A stretch of DNA of 64,000 nt from Eubacterium ruminantium. Its GTDB lineage: Bacteria > Bacillota > Clostridia > Lachnospirales > Lachnospiraceae. This document shows, piece by piece, positions 36,185 through 44,595 of the stretch (the stretch's first letter is position 1; each line of letters starts with the position of its first letter). A program made the translations under genes and the position numbers. The notes beneath the pieces were generated by a model. The model did not search any database. It worked only from the letters and a program-made list of their open reading frames with translations, and was not told the DNA's origin. The stretch lies in assembly GCF_900167085.1 (NCBI RefSeq), contig NZ_FUXA01000013.1, forward strand, positions 1 to 64,000. Reading direction: 5' to 3'.

Positions 36185-37350
36185 TATTTGTTATTTACCT
36201 CTTTAATATACATCTCAGTAAGTTCATCCCACTCATCATCCGTGCTGGACTGTTTATAATTTCCAAAGGTCCCGAGTCTTGTCTCTGACCCTGCAGCCTT
36301 CTTCTTACTTCTGGTATATTTCTCATCAGATATCTCAACATCCTTAGGTGTTTTGATTCCTTCTTTACGCCATCTGTCGAGGATGGTATTTACATAGGCA
36401 AATGATGCAGAATTAGGTCTCGATATGATAGCTCTGCTGCATGCTGCCGCGATCATCTCTTCATCAAACCCAAATTCACTCTGCCATACTTTTATAAACT
36501 TTATCTCTGAAGGAGTAGGAACAACTCTGTTGGCAATTCCCAGTTCCTTAAAAATTCTTCTGTACAGCGAATTAAATGAATCCGTATATGTCTTAGCTTC
36601 TTCTCTATTCTTGAAGCCTTTTCCGTACCAGTCAATAGCAACCTTCTCAACGTATGATGCCTTAGTCTTTCCTATAGTTGCACAGTGCTCTAAAAGATAT
36701 TCTATCACATCTACAGGAAGTTTTAATTCATCAAATATATATATAAGCATATTTACATCGGACTGAGCGAGTTCTCTGTTAAAATATGCTTCAGCCTGGC
36801 CCATAATGTCTCTAAATGCTTCATCTGTCAGTTTGTTATTGATATCCTTGGCATTAAGTTTCTTCTTTTCAGGAACCGAAACTTCTTCCTCTTCAACGCC
36901 TCCGGAAATGTGATCCACCTCACTGATATTATGTCTGTCTATACTTCTGACATTATCTTTCTTTTCCTCAACGTTTTTATCTTCCTCAAGCATTGATACC
37001 GCAAAATCAAGTTCTTCATCATCATGAATCTTAACCGGAGCTTCTATATTCTTAAGGATTATTCCTGTAATAGCTCCTTTTGTATCATATGTAAAACTTA
37101 AAATCCCTTGACTGATCCAATACCTTATCGCCCTGCAAACATCCTTATCTGTACACTGGAAATAATCAGCAATATCACTTACCGAAACCGGTCTGCCACA
37201 TGAATAAAGACGAACAAGATAAAGGTACACTTTTACAAAGTCACCATTTGCGTCCGCCATATAATAATCAATAAAATTATTCGATATTTCTGAAAATGTT
37301 TCCTTCTTTTCTGTTGAAATAGTAATGTTCATTTCCCACGCCTTCTCCAT
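36184..37350 (-). CDS. dnaD: DnaD-domain replication initiation protein
   Basis: The 388-residue protein begins with a winged-helix-like region (YLYLVRLYSCGRPVSVSDIADYFQCTD) and has DnaD/DnaB helical domains at ~170-340 (KTKASYVEKVAIDWYGKGFKNREEA). It recruits the helicase loader to the origin. The start may be six codons later. Two DnaA-like sequences lie in the upstream region. Confidence 0.85.
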   Translation of the reverse strand: MEKAWEMNITISTEKKETFSEISNNFIDYYMADANGDFVKVYLYLVRLYSCGRPVSVSDIADYFQCTDKDVCRAIRYWISQGILSFTYDTKGAITGIILKNIEAPVKIHDDEELDFAVSMLEEDKNVEEKKDNVRSIDRHNISEVDHISGGVEEEEVSVPEKKKLNAKDINNKLTDEAFRDIMGQAEAYFNRELAQSDVNMLIYIFDELKLPVDVIEYLLEHCATIGKTKASYVEKVAIDWYGKGFKNREEAKTYTDSFNSLYRRIFKELGIANRVVPTPSEIKFIKVWQSEFGFDEEMIAAACSRAIISRPNSASFAYVNTILDRWRKEGIKTPKDVEISDEKYTRSKKKAAGSETRLGTFGNYKQSSTDDEWDELTEMYIKEVNNK

Positions 37351-37685
37351 TTGTCATAATCACTTTTCCAACTTTTACAGTTTCGAATCTCATGATCATA
37401 CCCCTCATGAAAAGCCTTTATTTTCAGCATTTTCGAAACATTCTCGGAAAAAAGTGTTTTAAGTATAACATAACAAAAACCTTTTGCAAGTTCCCCAAAC
37501 GCCTCAAGGTATCTACATAAATTTTGTGGAAACTGTTGATAATGTTGATTTATTGATCATAAAAAATCGTCGGATGTCGCGTTTTACGAGTTTTATCAAA
37601 ATTAGTCTGACAAATCCTTATTGTTGATAAAAACAAAAATCATTCGCCGGATATCAGCGAATGATTTTGTGGATATTGTTGAAAA
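37351..37685. other. Intergenic region upstream of dnaD with DnaA-like boxes
   Basis: This 335-base stretch carries the dnaD promoter region and the murC terminator. TGTGGATAT near 37669 (8 of 9 matches to TGTGGATAA) and TGTGGAAAC near 37515 (7 of 9) resemble DnaA boxes. A short frame of ~38 codons with a GAGGGG ribosome site starts near 37393 and overlaps the dnaD start in another frame; it is probably not a gene. Confidence 0.45.
37636..37668 (-). terminator. Terminator of murC
   Basis: AAAATCATTCGC and GCGAATGATTTT arms with a 9-base loop, followed on the minus strand by TGTTTTTATC, 18 bases past the murC stop. Confidence 0.85.
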
Positions 37686-39068
37686 CTATTTTTTCACCAG
37701 TGAAACGCCTACAGAATCGATATTTCCTGCTCCCATAGTTATTAACAAATCATTTTCTTTTGAATTTTCTCTAAAATATTTTTCTATTGACAAAAAATCG
37801 CCTAAATATACTGCATCAGTACCTTTTTTTCTGATAAGATTCTCAAGATCTTTAGACGAAACTGTGCCGTCATCCTTCTCTCTTGCAGCATAAATGTCAG
37901 CTAAAATGATATGATCGGCAGCGCTTAATGCTTCAGCAAACTCATGAAGGTGCGCTTTTGTTCTTGAATATGTATGTGGCTGGAAAGCAACCCAAAGGTC
38001 GCCCTTCTTAATACTGTTGGCAACTTTTAAAGTTGCAGCTATCTCTGTCGGATGATGTGCATAATCATCTACAACAACTGCACCCTTTTCAGTTGTTCCC
38101 TTATAATCAAATCTTCTTTCGGCACTCTTACAATTTAAAAGGCCTTCTTTAAGTTCATCAACAGACATACCAAGTTCTGTTGCAGCAGCAATTACAGATA
38201 ATGAATTCACTGCATTATGAACACCTGTTACATTAAGTGTAAAACGGCCAAGCTCCTGTCCGTTCTTTACAACTGTATATGATGGATGTCCCAATGGATC
38301 AAGGCTTATATCCTTGGCAACATAATCATTTTTATCCTTTGTTCCGAAAGATATAACTTTGCATTTTGCTGTTGATACTATCTTATCATAGCAGTCCATA
38401 TCACCGTTGATAATAAGAACACCGCCATTAGTAACCTTTGTTGCAAATACTCTGAATGACTCAACGATATTATCAAAATTCTTGAAGAAATCAAGATGAT
38501 CATTGTCTACATTTAAAATAATACTGATAAATGGATTGAATGAATGATAACTATTGGTATATTCGCAAGCCTCTGTTACAAAGTAATCAGATCTTCCGAC
38601 TCTGATATTACCGCCGATGCTATCAAGTATTCCTCCGATAGAAACTGTCGGATCCTTCTCACCTGCAAGAAGTACACTTGTCATCATAGCTGTAGTTGTA
38701 GTTTTACCATGAGTTCCTGCAACTGCTATGCTGTACTTATAAAATGACATTATCTGTCCGAGAAGCTGTGCTCTTGTAAGCATCTCTATTCCTCTTTTTA
38801 CTGCTTCGCGGAACTCTTCATTATCTTCTCTGATTGCAGCTGTATATACGATTACATCGATATCATCTGTGATATTCTCAGCAACCTGTCCTATCTTAAC
38901 GGTTGCCCCTCTCTCAACGAGCATTTTTGTAATATCTGATTCTTTCATATCTGAGCCTGATACTTTGAATCCTTCTTTCAAAAGGATTTCAGCAAGTCCG
39001 CTCATGCTTATGCCGCCTATTCCCATAAAATAGATATGGCAAGGCTTCTTAAAATCTACCTGATACAT
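37686..39068 (-). CDS. murC: UDP-N-acetylmuramate-L-alanine ligase
   Basis: The 460-residue Mur ligase has the N-terminal UDP-binding domain (HIYFMGIGGISMSGLAEILL), the central ATP loop AVAGTHGKTTTTAMMTS, ACEYTNSYHSF, and the C-terminal VVDDYAHHPTEIAATL and AFQPHTYSRT. It adds the first alanine of the peptidoglycan stem. A hairpin lies only 18 bases before its ATG. Confidence 0.97.
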   Translation of the reverse strand: MYQVDFKKPCHIYFMGIGGISMSGLAEILLKEGFKVSGSDMKESDITKMLVERGATVKIGQVAENITDDIDVIVYTAAIREDNEEFREAVKRGIEMLTRAQLLGQIMSFYKYSIAVAGTHGKTTTTAMMTSVLLAGEKDPTVSIGGILDSIGGNIRVGRSDYFVTEACEYTNSYHSFNPFISIILNVDNDHLDFFKNFDNIVESFRVFATKVTNGGVLIINGDMDCYDKIVSTAKCKVISFGTKDKNDYVAKDISLDPLGHPSYTVVKNGQELGRFTLNVTGVHNAVNSLSVIAAATELGMSVDELKEGLLNCKSAERRFDYKGTTEKGAVVVDDYAHHPTEIAATLKVANSIKKGDLWVAFQPHTYSRTKAHLHEFAEALSAADHIILADIYAAREKDDGTVSSKDLENLIRKKGTDAVYLGDFLSIEKYFRENSKENDLLITMGAGNIDSVGVSLVKK

Positions 39069-39086
39069 ATTTATATCCTCTCTAAA

Positions 39087-39114
39087 GAAGGGTAAGCCCT
39101 TAAACTTACCCTTC
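39087..39114 (-). terminator. Hairpin between helicase operon and murC
   Basis: GAAGGGTAAG and CTTACCCTTC form a strong hairpin with an 8-base loop and TTTAG after it. It may end the upstream helicase operon or act as an attenuator in the murC leader, since it sits 18 bases before the murC ATG. Confidence 0.6.
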
Positions 39115-39256
39115 TTTCCTTCTTAGCAAATAGTCATACCACAGCCCGGTAAAGGCTATATACCGAAACTGTATACATAATTATTAACAACTAAATATAT
39201 TATCACTTTAGTTATCTTACGACAACCATATTTTACTTTTGCCGGGGACATTACGA

Positions 39257-41464
39257 TCAGTCAAATAGATGTATAATTTCCTTCTTATCAAGTACTCCTT
39301 CCGCAAAACCTTTTTTTATAAGTTCAGGCGGAAGATATTCATCATATTTCTCAAAAAGAGGCAATTCTTTAGGAAAGATAAGTTCCAGCATATCGAAATC
39401 ATTCTGAGTCTCTTCCTTAAGGATTCTATAAAATTCTTCTCTGCCGGCTCTCATATTAAAAACCATAAAGAAAGGTTTTGATGAATCAAAATTACTTATG
39501 CCAAGCTTTTTGGCACATTTAAGTCTTATTATCCTTTCAAGTGTCATAAATGAATATGTTCCCACCCATGGCATAAAACACCATTTTGCGCCGCCAAGAT
39601 TAAAGAGCATTTCTTTCATAACATCCTTATCTTTAAACATGTCTATCGCCTTTTCAAGACGACTTAAAGCATTCTTCTTAAGATATGGATAACTTCTTCT
39701 TTCACAAAGTACCCTTCTCATTCTTTGAAGCACTTTCGTATGAAGGTCTCCCGGACACTCACCAAAATAGGCAGGCACATCTCCCTTAACCTTGGTGCAG
39801 TACACACTATGCCTTTTATGATCCACCATAAGGACTGTCCACACTCGCCCCGCTATAGCAATCTTCTCACCAACAGGCGGTGGAGCAACTATGGTTCCAA
39901 GCTCCTCGTATTCATTTCTTACAGAATATTCCTCGCTTTCTTTGAATACTCCGTAAAACTTAAATGAATTAACGATCTTCTCACCCTGAAGACCCACTAT
40001 AAGACCGCCTTCAGCAGTTTTCTCAATATGATCGTTTTTAACAAGATATTGAAGCATTACTTTAAAATCATCCAGAGATATCCTATGAAAGTATTTCAAA
40101 GTAAGAACCCTTCTTGCCAACTCACCCGGGGTAAGTTCTCCACATGACATAAGAGTACTCATGGTCTGATGATAAAGCAAACTAAACGGGAGCCTGTCCA
40201 GTCTCGGAGGTTCAACCCATTTTTCTTCCACATATAACTGAATAAGGGCAATAGCCTGAAGCAGTTTCCAAGGGATATTCACCGGAAGCATTGCTCTTTC
40301 TTCCACTTCATCTTCCCTGATAACAAACCACATTTCAGGCGGAAGATTTCTTCTTCCCGTTCTTCCCATTCTCTGTAAAAATGAAGAAACTGTCCACGGT
40401 GCATCTATCTGAAATGCTCTTTCAAGCTTTCCTATATCAATACCGAGTTCCAGCGTTGCAGTGGTAACCGTCGACTGCATCATATCATCATCTTTCATGA
40501 TCATCTCCGCCGTCTCTCTTAAAGCCGCAGAGATATTTCCATGATGTATCTGGAATCTTTCCGGTTCATTTAATAATTCCGAATAACGTCTGAGCGTCGA
40601 AGTAACAACTTCACTTTCCTCTCTTGAATTTGAAAATATAAGACATTTCCTGCCTTTGGTATTATCAAATATATATCGATATGATGGTTCAAACGCATCC
40701 TCTATACCGGCTTCTTGTTCTGTACCGGCTTCTTTATCAGCAGAACTTTCTCCATCCTTACCGCTTTTGATATAAAAATGCTCTACAGAAACTCTCCACT
40801 TTGCGCCTTTTGCTTCTATAGTAGGAATAATGGTTCCGCGCCCGGTTCCTTCTGCAAGAAATCTACCTACAGTTTCCGGTTCACCTATAGTAGCCGAAAG
40901 TCCTATTCTTCTCGGATTAACTCCAGCGGCTCTGCAGAGCCTTTCGATAAGGCAAAGCGTCTGGCCGCCTCTATCACCTCTTAATAAAGAATGCACCTCG
41001 TCAATAACTATAAATCTGAGATCACCGAATAATTTGGACAGCACCGACGACTTTCTCATAAGCATAGCTTCCAATGATTCCGGAGTAATCTGCAAAATGC
41101 CCGATGGATTCTTGATCAGTTTATGCTTATGACTCATAGCAACATCGCCATGCCAATGCCATACAGGAATATCCGCTTCATCGCATAATTCATTCAATCT
41201 TTCAAACTGATCATTTATAAGTGCCTTAAGAGGACCTATATATATACAGCCGACCGAAGAAGGCATATCTTCAGAAAATAGAGTGATTATAGGAAAAAAT
41301 GCAGCTTCGGTTTTACCCGCAGCAGTGGATGCAGAGATAAGAACATTTTCATCCGTATTGAAAATAGCATCGCCTGCCGCGACCTGAACAGCCCGGAGAT
41401 TTTCCCATTCATTTCTATATATATAATCCTGCACAAATGGTGCATATCTTTCAAATATCGACAT
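39257..41464 (-). CDS. Lhr-like superfamily 2 DNA helicase (BrxHI-like)
   Basis: A 735-residue helicase with motif I SASTAAGKTEAAF (Lys51), DEVH (155-158), LSATIG (189-194) and motif VI QRMGRTGRRN. The C-terminal half has the additional domains of Lhr-like enzymes (near PWKLLQAIALIQLY and MFLIFPKELPLF-like stretches). Related helicases sit next to BrxD in type 2 BREX loci. It probably unwinds or translocates on DNA. It starts 23 bases after the ATPase stop and is last in the triad. Confidence 0.85.
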   Translation of the reverse strand: MSIFERYAPFVQDYIYRNEWENLRAVQVAAGDAIFNTDENVLISASTAAGKTEAAFFPIITLFSEDMPSSVGCIYIGPLKALINDQFERLNELCDEADIPVWHWHGDVAMSHKHKLIKNPSGILQITPESLEAMLMRKSSVLSKLFGDLRFIVIDEVHSLLRGDRGGQTLCLIERLCRAAGVNPRRIGLSATIGEPETVGRFLAEGTGRGTIIPTIEAKGAKWRVSVEHFYIKSGKDGESSADKEAGTEQEAGIEDAFEPSYRYIFDNTKGRKCLIFSNSREESEVVTSTLRRYSELLNEPERFQIHHGNISAALRETAEMIMKDDDMMQSTVTTATLELGIDIGKLERAFQIDAPWTVSSFLQRMGRTGRRNLPPEMWFVIREDEVEERAMLPVNIPWKLLQAIALIQLYVEEKWVEPPRLDRLPFSLLYHQTMSTLMSCGELTPGELARRVLTLKYFHRISLDDFKVMLQYLVKNDHIEKTAEGGLIVGLQGEKIVNSFKFYGVFKESEEYSVRNEYEELGTIVAPPPVGEKIAIAGRVWTVLMVDHKRHSVYCTKVKGDVPAYFGECPGDLHTKVLQRMRRVLCERRSYPYLKKNALSRLEKAIDMFKDKDVMKEMLFNLGGAKWCFMPWVGTYSFMTLERIIRLKCAKKLGISNFDSSKPFFMVFNMRAGREEFYRILKEETQNDFDMLELIFPKELPLFEKYDEYLPPELIKKGFAEGVLDKKEIIHLFD

Positions 41465-41487
41465 ATTAAATCCTCTATGAAATATCT

Positions 41488-42825
41488 CTATATCTCAAAT
41501 TCCGCAAATTCATCTTCTGTATCATTTTCTTCATCACTCGCTTTAGCAGTCATTCCTATAATGCCTTTTCCAATGATATCCGAAACAGTTACATCCTTTT
41601 CCTGATACATAATATCAAGTATTTCTATATAATCTCTTATGACTTCTCTTGGAGTGATGAGCTTTTCTGCTCCTATCCTCTCAAATTCGAATTTTAAAAA
41701 TCCAACCATTTCCTCATGAGACATTCTAATCTGATAATCATAAAGATCACTATGAAGAACAGATAATTTCTCTATAAGGATATACATTTCTTCATAAGAT
41801 AATGGTTTAAGACTTATTACCGGCGCAAGCATGTCTTTGTATTCACCGGAAAATCTTCCCTCGCTAAGACGGGATCTTAAAGCTTCATAACTATACACAC
41901 CTCGCCTTGTATCCTGCATGCATTCAGGAGTTCCGCACATGATTATACCCATATGAGAAGCTTTACCCTGAAGACAGTCATTATACATAGCTAACATTTT
42001 CTCATAATTATTCTGTCTTGTGATTGAATTGGTAATCTTAAAAATATTCACAAGCTCATCTATCATTATGTAAAGTCCTGAATATCCTGCTTTCGTCATG
42101 AACAAAGCAAAGAGTTTCAGGTAATCATACCAGTCATCATCCGAAATGATTATATTTATACCAAGCTCCCTTTTTGCATCGGTCTTGGTCATATATTCCC
42201 CTCGAAACCACTTAATAAGTTTAAGCTTCAGTTCATCATTTCCATCAACATATGCTCTGTAATAAAAAATGATCAGCTTCGCGAAATCAAAGCCATGAAC
42301 CATATCATTCAAAGAATAAATATCTTCCATGATCTTTTTCTCAGTTAGGCCCGATAATTCAGGATCATCCGGAGACAATCCTTTATCCTTTATAACATCC
42401 AGCTGAACTCCGCTTATCCACTTATCAAGTATAAGTGAAAGTGCTCCGCCTTCAGGCTTCGTCCTAGTGGACATATTCTTAAGAAGTTCCCTGTATGTTG
42501 CAAGCCCCTGGCCTCCGGTTCCTTGAAATCTTCTTTCAGGTGTAAGATCCGCATCAACTACAACAAAATTCTTATCGAGAACATAATTTCTAATAGTCTG
42601 TAAAAGAAAACTTTTCCCGCTCCCGTACTTTCCGACTATGAATCTAAAAGCCGAACCGCCTTCTGCAATTATCTCTTCATCATGGAGAAATGCTTCTATT
42701 TCCTTATCTCTTCCCACAGCAACATAAGGAAGGCCGACTCTCGGCACAACTCCGCCCTTTAATGAATTTAAAACAACCTGAGCAATTCTTCTCGGCGCTT
42801 TTCTGTTCTTCCTATCCTCTGCCAT
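41488..42825 (-). CDS. BrxD/DUF2791-like P-loop ATPase
   Basis: From the ATG at 42825 the protein is ~445 residues. An ASCE ATPase core has Walker A VGKYGSGKSFLLQTIRNYV near residue 68, a Walker B-like LYIMIDELVNIF and a possible Arg finger further on. The phrases match the DUF2791 family that includes the BREX protein BrxD. The start lies one base after the stop of the TerB-like gene, so they are translationally coupled. It may be a switch that loads the helicase. Confidence 0.85.
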   Translation of the reverse strand: MAEDRKNRKAPRRIAQVVLNSLKGGVVPRVGLPYVAVGRDKEIEAFLHDEEIIAEGGSAFRFIVGKYGSGKSFLLQTIRNYVLDKNFVVVDADLTPERRFQGTGGQGLATYRELLKNMSTRTKPEGGALSLILDKWISGVQLDVIKDKGLSPDDPELSGLTEKKIMEDIYSLNDMVHGFDFAKLIIFYYRAYVDGNDELKLKLIKWFRGEYMTKTDAKRELGINIIISDDDWYDYLKLFALFMTKAGYSGLYIMIDELVNIFKITNSITRQNNYEKMLAMYNDCLQGKASHMGIIMCGTPECMQDTRRGVYSYEALRSRLSEGRFSGEYKDMLAPVISLKPLSYEEMYILIEKLSVLHSDLYDYQIRMSHEEMVGFLKFEFERIGAEKLITPREVIRDYIEILDIMYQEKDVTVSDIIGKGIIGMTAKASDEENDTEDEFAEFEI

Positions 42826-42826
42826 A

Positions 42827-44320
42827 TTAATCAATCTTCCTTCTTTCCAGATAATCCTCTATATCTTCCCGATAATCTTCATAAATCTCAGGGTAGTCAT
42901 CATCCACAAGAATACTGTCCCCGAATTCGTCATAAAATTTCTCATTGATACTTTCAATCAGTACCGAAATAAAGATACCTTTTTCTTTCACCCAATTTAT
43001 ATCTTCACCCTTCAGTAATGAACCAAGAAACCTTACTTCATCACTTGTCAGATTGTAAATATCATCATCTGCTGTCTCTTTTTCACATTCATCTCCCGTT
43101 GTCCCTACCGATCGGTCAATATCAACACCTGCGATATTCTCTATATCACAACTTGTAGATTCTGCAGTTTCATCGACTGTAGCTTCAACATCAGTATCCA
43201 CCAGAAGCTTGTCTCTTATTACCGCTGCCTTTTCTCTTATATCATCAAGTCGGGATAAATCTATCCTGACCTTTCTTTCTTCTATCTTTCTCTTATTCTC
43301 TTGATATTCCGAGAATTTACTGTAAATAAGTTTTTTCATCCACTGAGGAACATTTTTCTTTGTCTCCTCACCCTTAAGACATCCTTCCAGGCAGTAAAGA
43401 AAACCGGCAATCAGTCCGGGTGCGCCATTCTGTAGCGAATGCCTTTCGACTGTCCAATGCCCTCTCATGAATCTGAAACTTCTTTCCTCACTCAGCTTAT
43501 ATTCATAACCTTCGTCCTTACATTTAACCGCAACAACGGAACCTGAAAATATGTTATATGGCCAGACTTCCTTTCTTCCGAATAATTCTTCCTTAAGTGA
43601 TTTCTTTCGTTTTGACGAATAATATAAATCCATTTCCTTAAAAAGAAAATGCGCTGCTTCCTCCGAATCTTTAAGCAATTCATTTTCATAAAGACCACTG
43701 TCTTTAATGTCATCCCCGGCCAGACGAAGCAAAGTTTTCAGAAAATCACCTCTAGCCTTCTTTTCATCGTCCATCCCAAAAACTATATGCATATCCTCAT
43801 CACATCTATATGAAGCTGTTTCAAGATATAAGCCTGCAGGAAGATCATTTAATACAACAAAGTCATTTATATTCTTTCTGATCTGCTCCCTGTAGGAAGG
43901 ATAATCTTCCGAAAGTTTTAAAAGCTTTTTATATGTATCCTCCGGACCGGTCGTCCCTATACCATTTATCAGTTCAAATTCATATATCTCAGGATAAGTT
44001 TCCGCCTTAAGAACTTCACCTTCTCTATATGCAGTTCTCCATCCGAAATATCCTCTGAGTTCGGAATCGCTCAAAATGTCATATGCCGGCTGATGTCTTT
44101 TAAATTTCATTTCATATCTGAAATCATCGGAGTATTCTTCCATGATCCTCGCCATATGAACAAAAATATCCTCTCTGTCTTCACCTTCTTTATCATCATC
44201 TTTCTGAACAACACGTATATCCTTTATCTGTTCAGGAAGCGGATAACCCGGTCTTAGAGGAATAGCCTCATCTTTATATACCTCATTAAAGATTCTTCCG
44301 CTGCTATATAAAAATCTCAA
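42827..44320 (-). CDS. TerB_N/TerB_C-type protein
   Basis: The 497-residue protein carries a TerB_N-like segment at ~95-330 (SDSELRGYFGWRTAYREGE, TYPEIYEFELINGIGTTG) and a TerB_C-like C-terminal helical part (~380-497, LTSDEVRFLGSLLKGED). The start is TTG, supported by GGAGAG 6 bases upstream. It is first in the triad, and these domains recur with helicase and ATPase genes in predicted stress or phage-defence operons. Its molecular activity is unknown. Confidence 0.78.
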   Translation of the reverse strand: MRFLYSSGRIFNEVYKDEAIPLRPGYPLPEQIKDIRVVQKDDDKEGEDREDIFVHMARIMEEYSDDFRYEMKFKRHQPAYDILSDSELRGYFGWRTAYREGEVLKAETYPEIYEFELINGIGTTGPEDTYKKLLKLSEDYPSYREQIRKNINDFVVLNDLPAGLYLETASYRCDEDMHIVFGMDDEKKARGDFLKTLLRLAGDDIKDSGLYENELLKDSEEAAHFLFKEMDLYYSSKRKKSLKEELFGRKEVWPYNIFSGSVVAVKCKDEGYEYKLSEERSFRFMRGHWTVERHSLQNGAPGLIAGFLYCLEGCLKGEETKKNVPQWMKKLIYSKFSEYQENKRKIEERKVRIDLSRLDDIREKAAVIRDKLLVDTDVEATVDETAESTSCDIENIAGVDIDRSVGTTGDECEKETADDDIYNLTSDEVRFLGSLLKGEDINWVKEKGIFISVLIESINEKFYDEFGDSILVDDDYPEIYEDYREDIEDYLERRKID

Positions 44321-44369
44321 AATAATCTCTCCGTAAAATCATTTCCGGTCCCCGATACAACCGTCGCAA

Positions 44370-44414
44370 AATATCAGGCATAATATCAGGCAAAACACCT
44401 GACAAATATCAAGG
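44370..44414. promoter_or_regulatory. Direct and inverted repeats before the TerB operon
   Basis: AATATCAGGCA occurs at 44370-44380 and 44382-44392 in a 12-base period, and a related AAATATCAAGG is at 44404-44414. TCAGG and CCTGA (44386-44402) form an inverted repeat. The cluster lies about 50-95 bases upstream of the operon start and may bind a regulator. Confidence 0.45.
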
Positions 44415-44508
44415 TATAATAACCGACCGAACAAAAACTCTCGAACTCTTATTCGACACAATGATAGCATATATCGAACAAACGTTCAAGACCCATAATT
44501 CATATTAA

Positions 44509-44542
44509 AAGACACAGAACAGCATTTACCATTCTGTGTCTT
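44509..44542 (-). terminator. Terminator of the EAL gene
   Basis: AAGACACAGAA and TTCTGTGTCTT arms with a 12-base loop, followed by TTTT on the minus strand, 54 bases past the stop. Confidence 0.85.
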
Positions 44543-44595
44543 ACTATAATCTTCTTACTTTAATTTTCTAACAATAGTCTTATTACTATACTCTT

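Noticed and set aside
37332-37399. Small protein gene upstream of dnaD
   Set aside because: About 38 codons overlapping dnaD in another frame, composition unlike the neighbours, no recognisable product.
39257-44320. Complete BREX locus
   Set aside because: No BrxC, PglX, PglZ or other BREX genes are present within the window; only BrxD-like and BrxHI-like genes occur.
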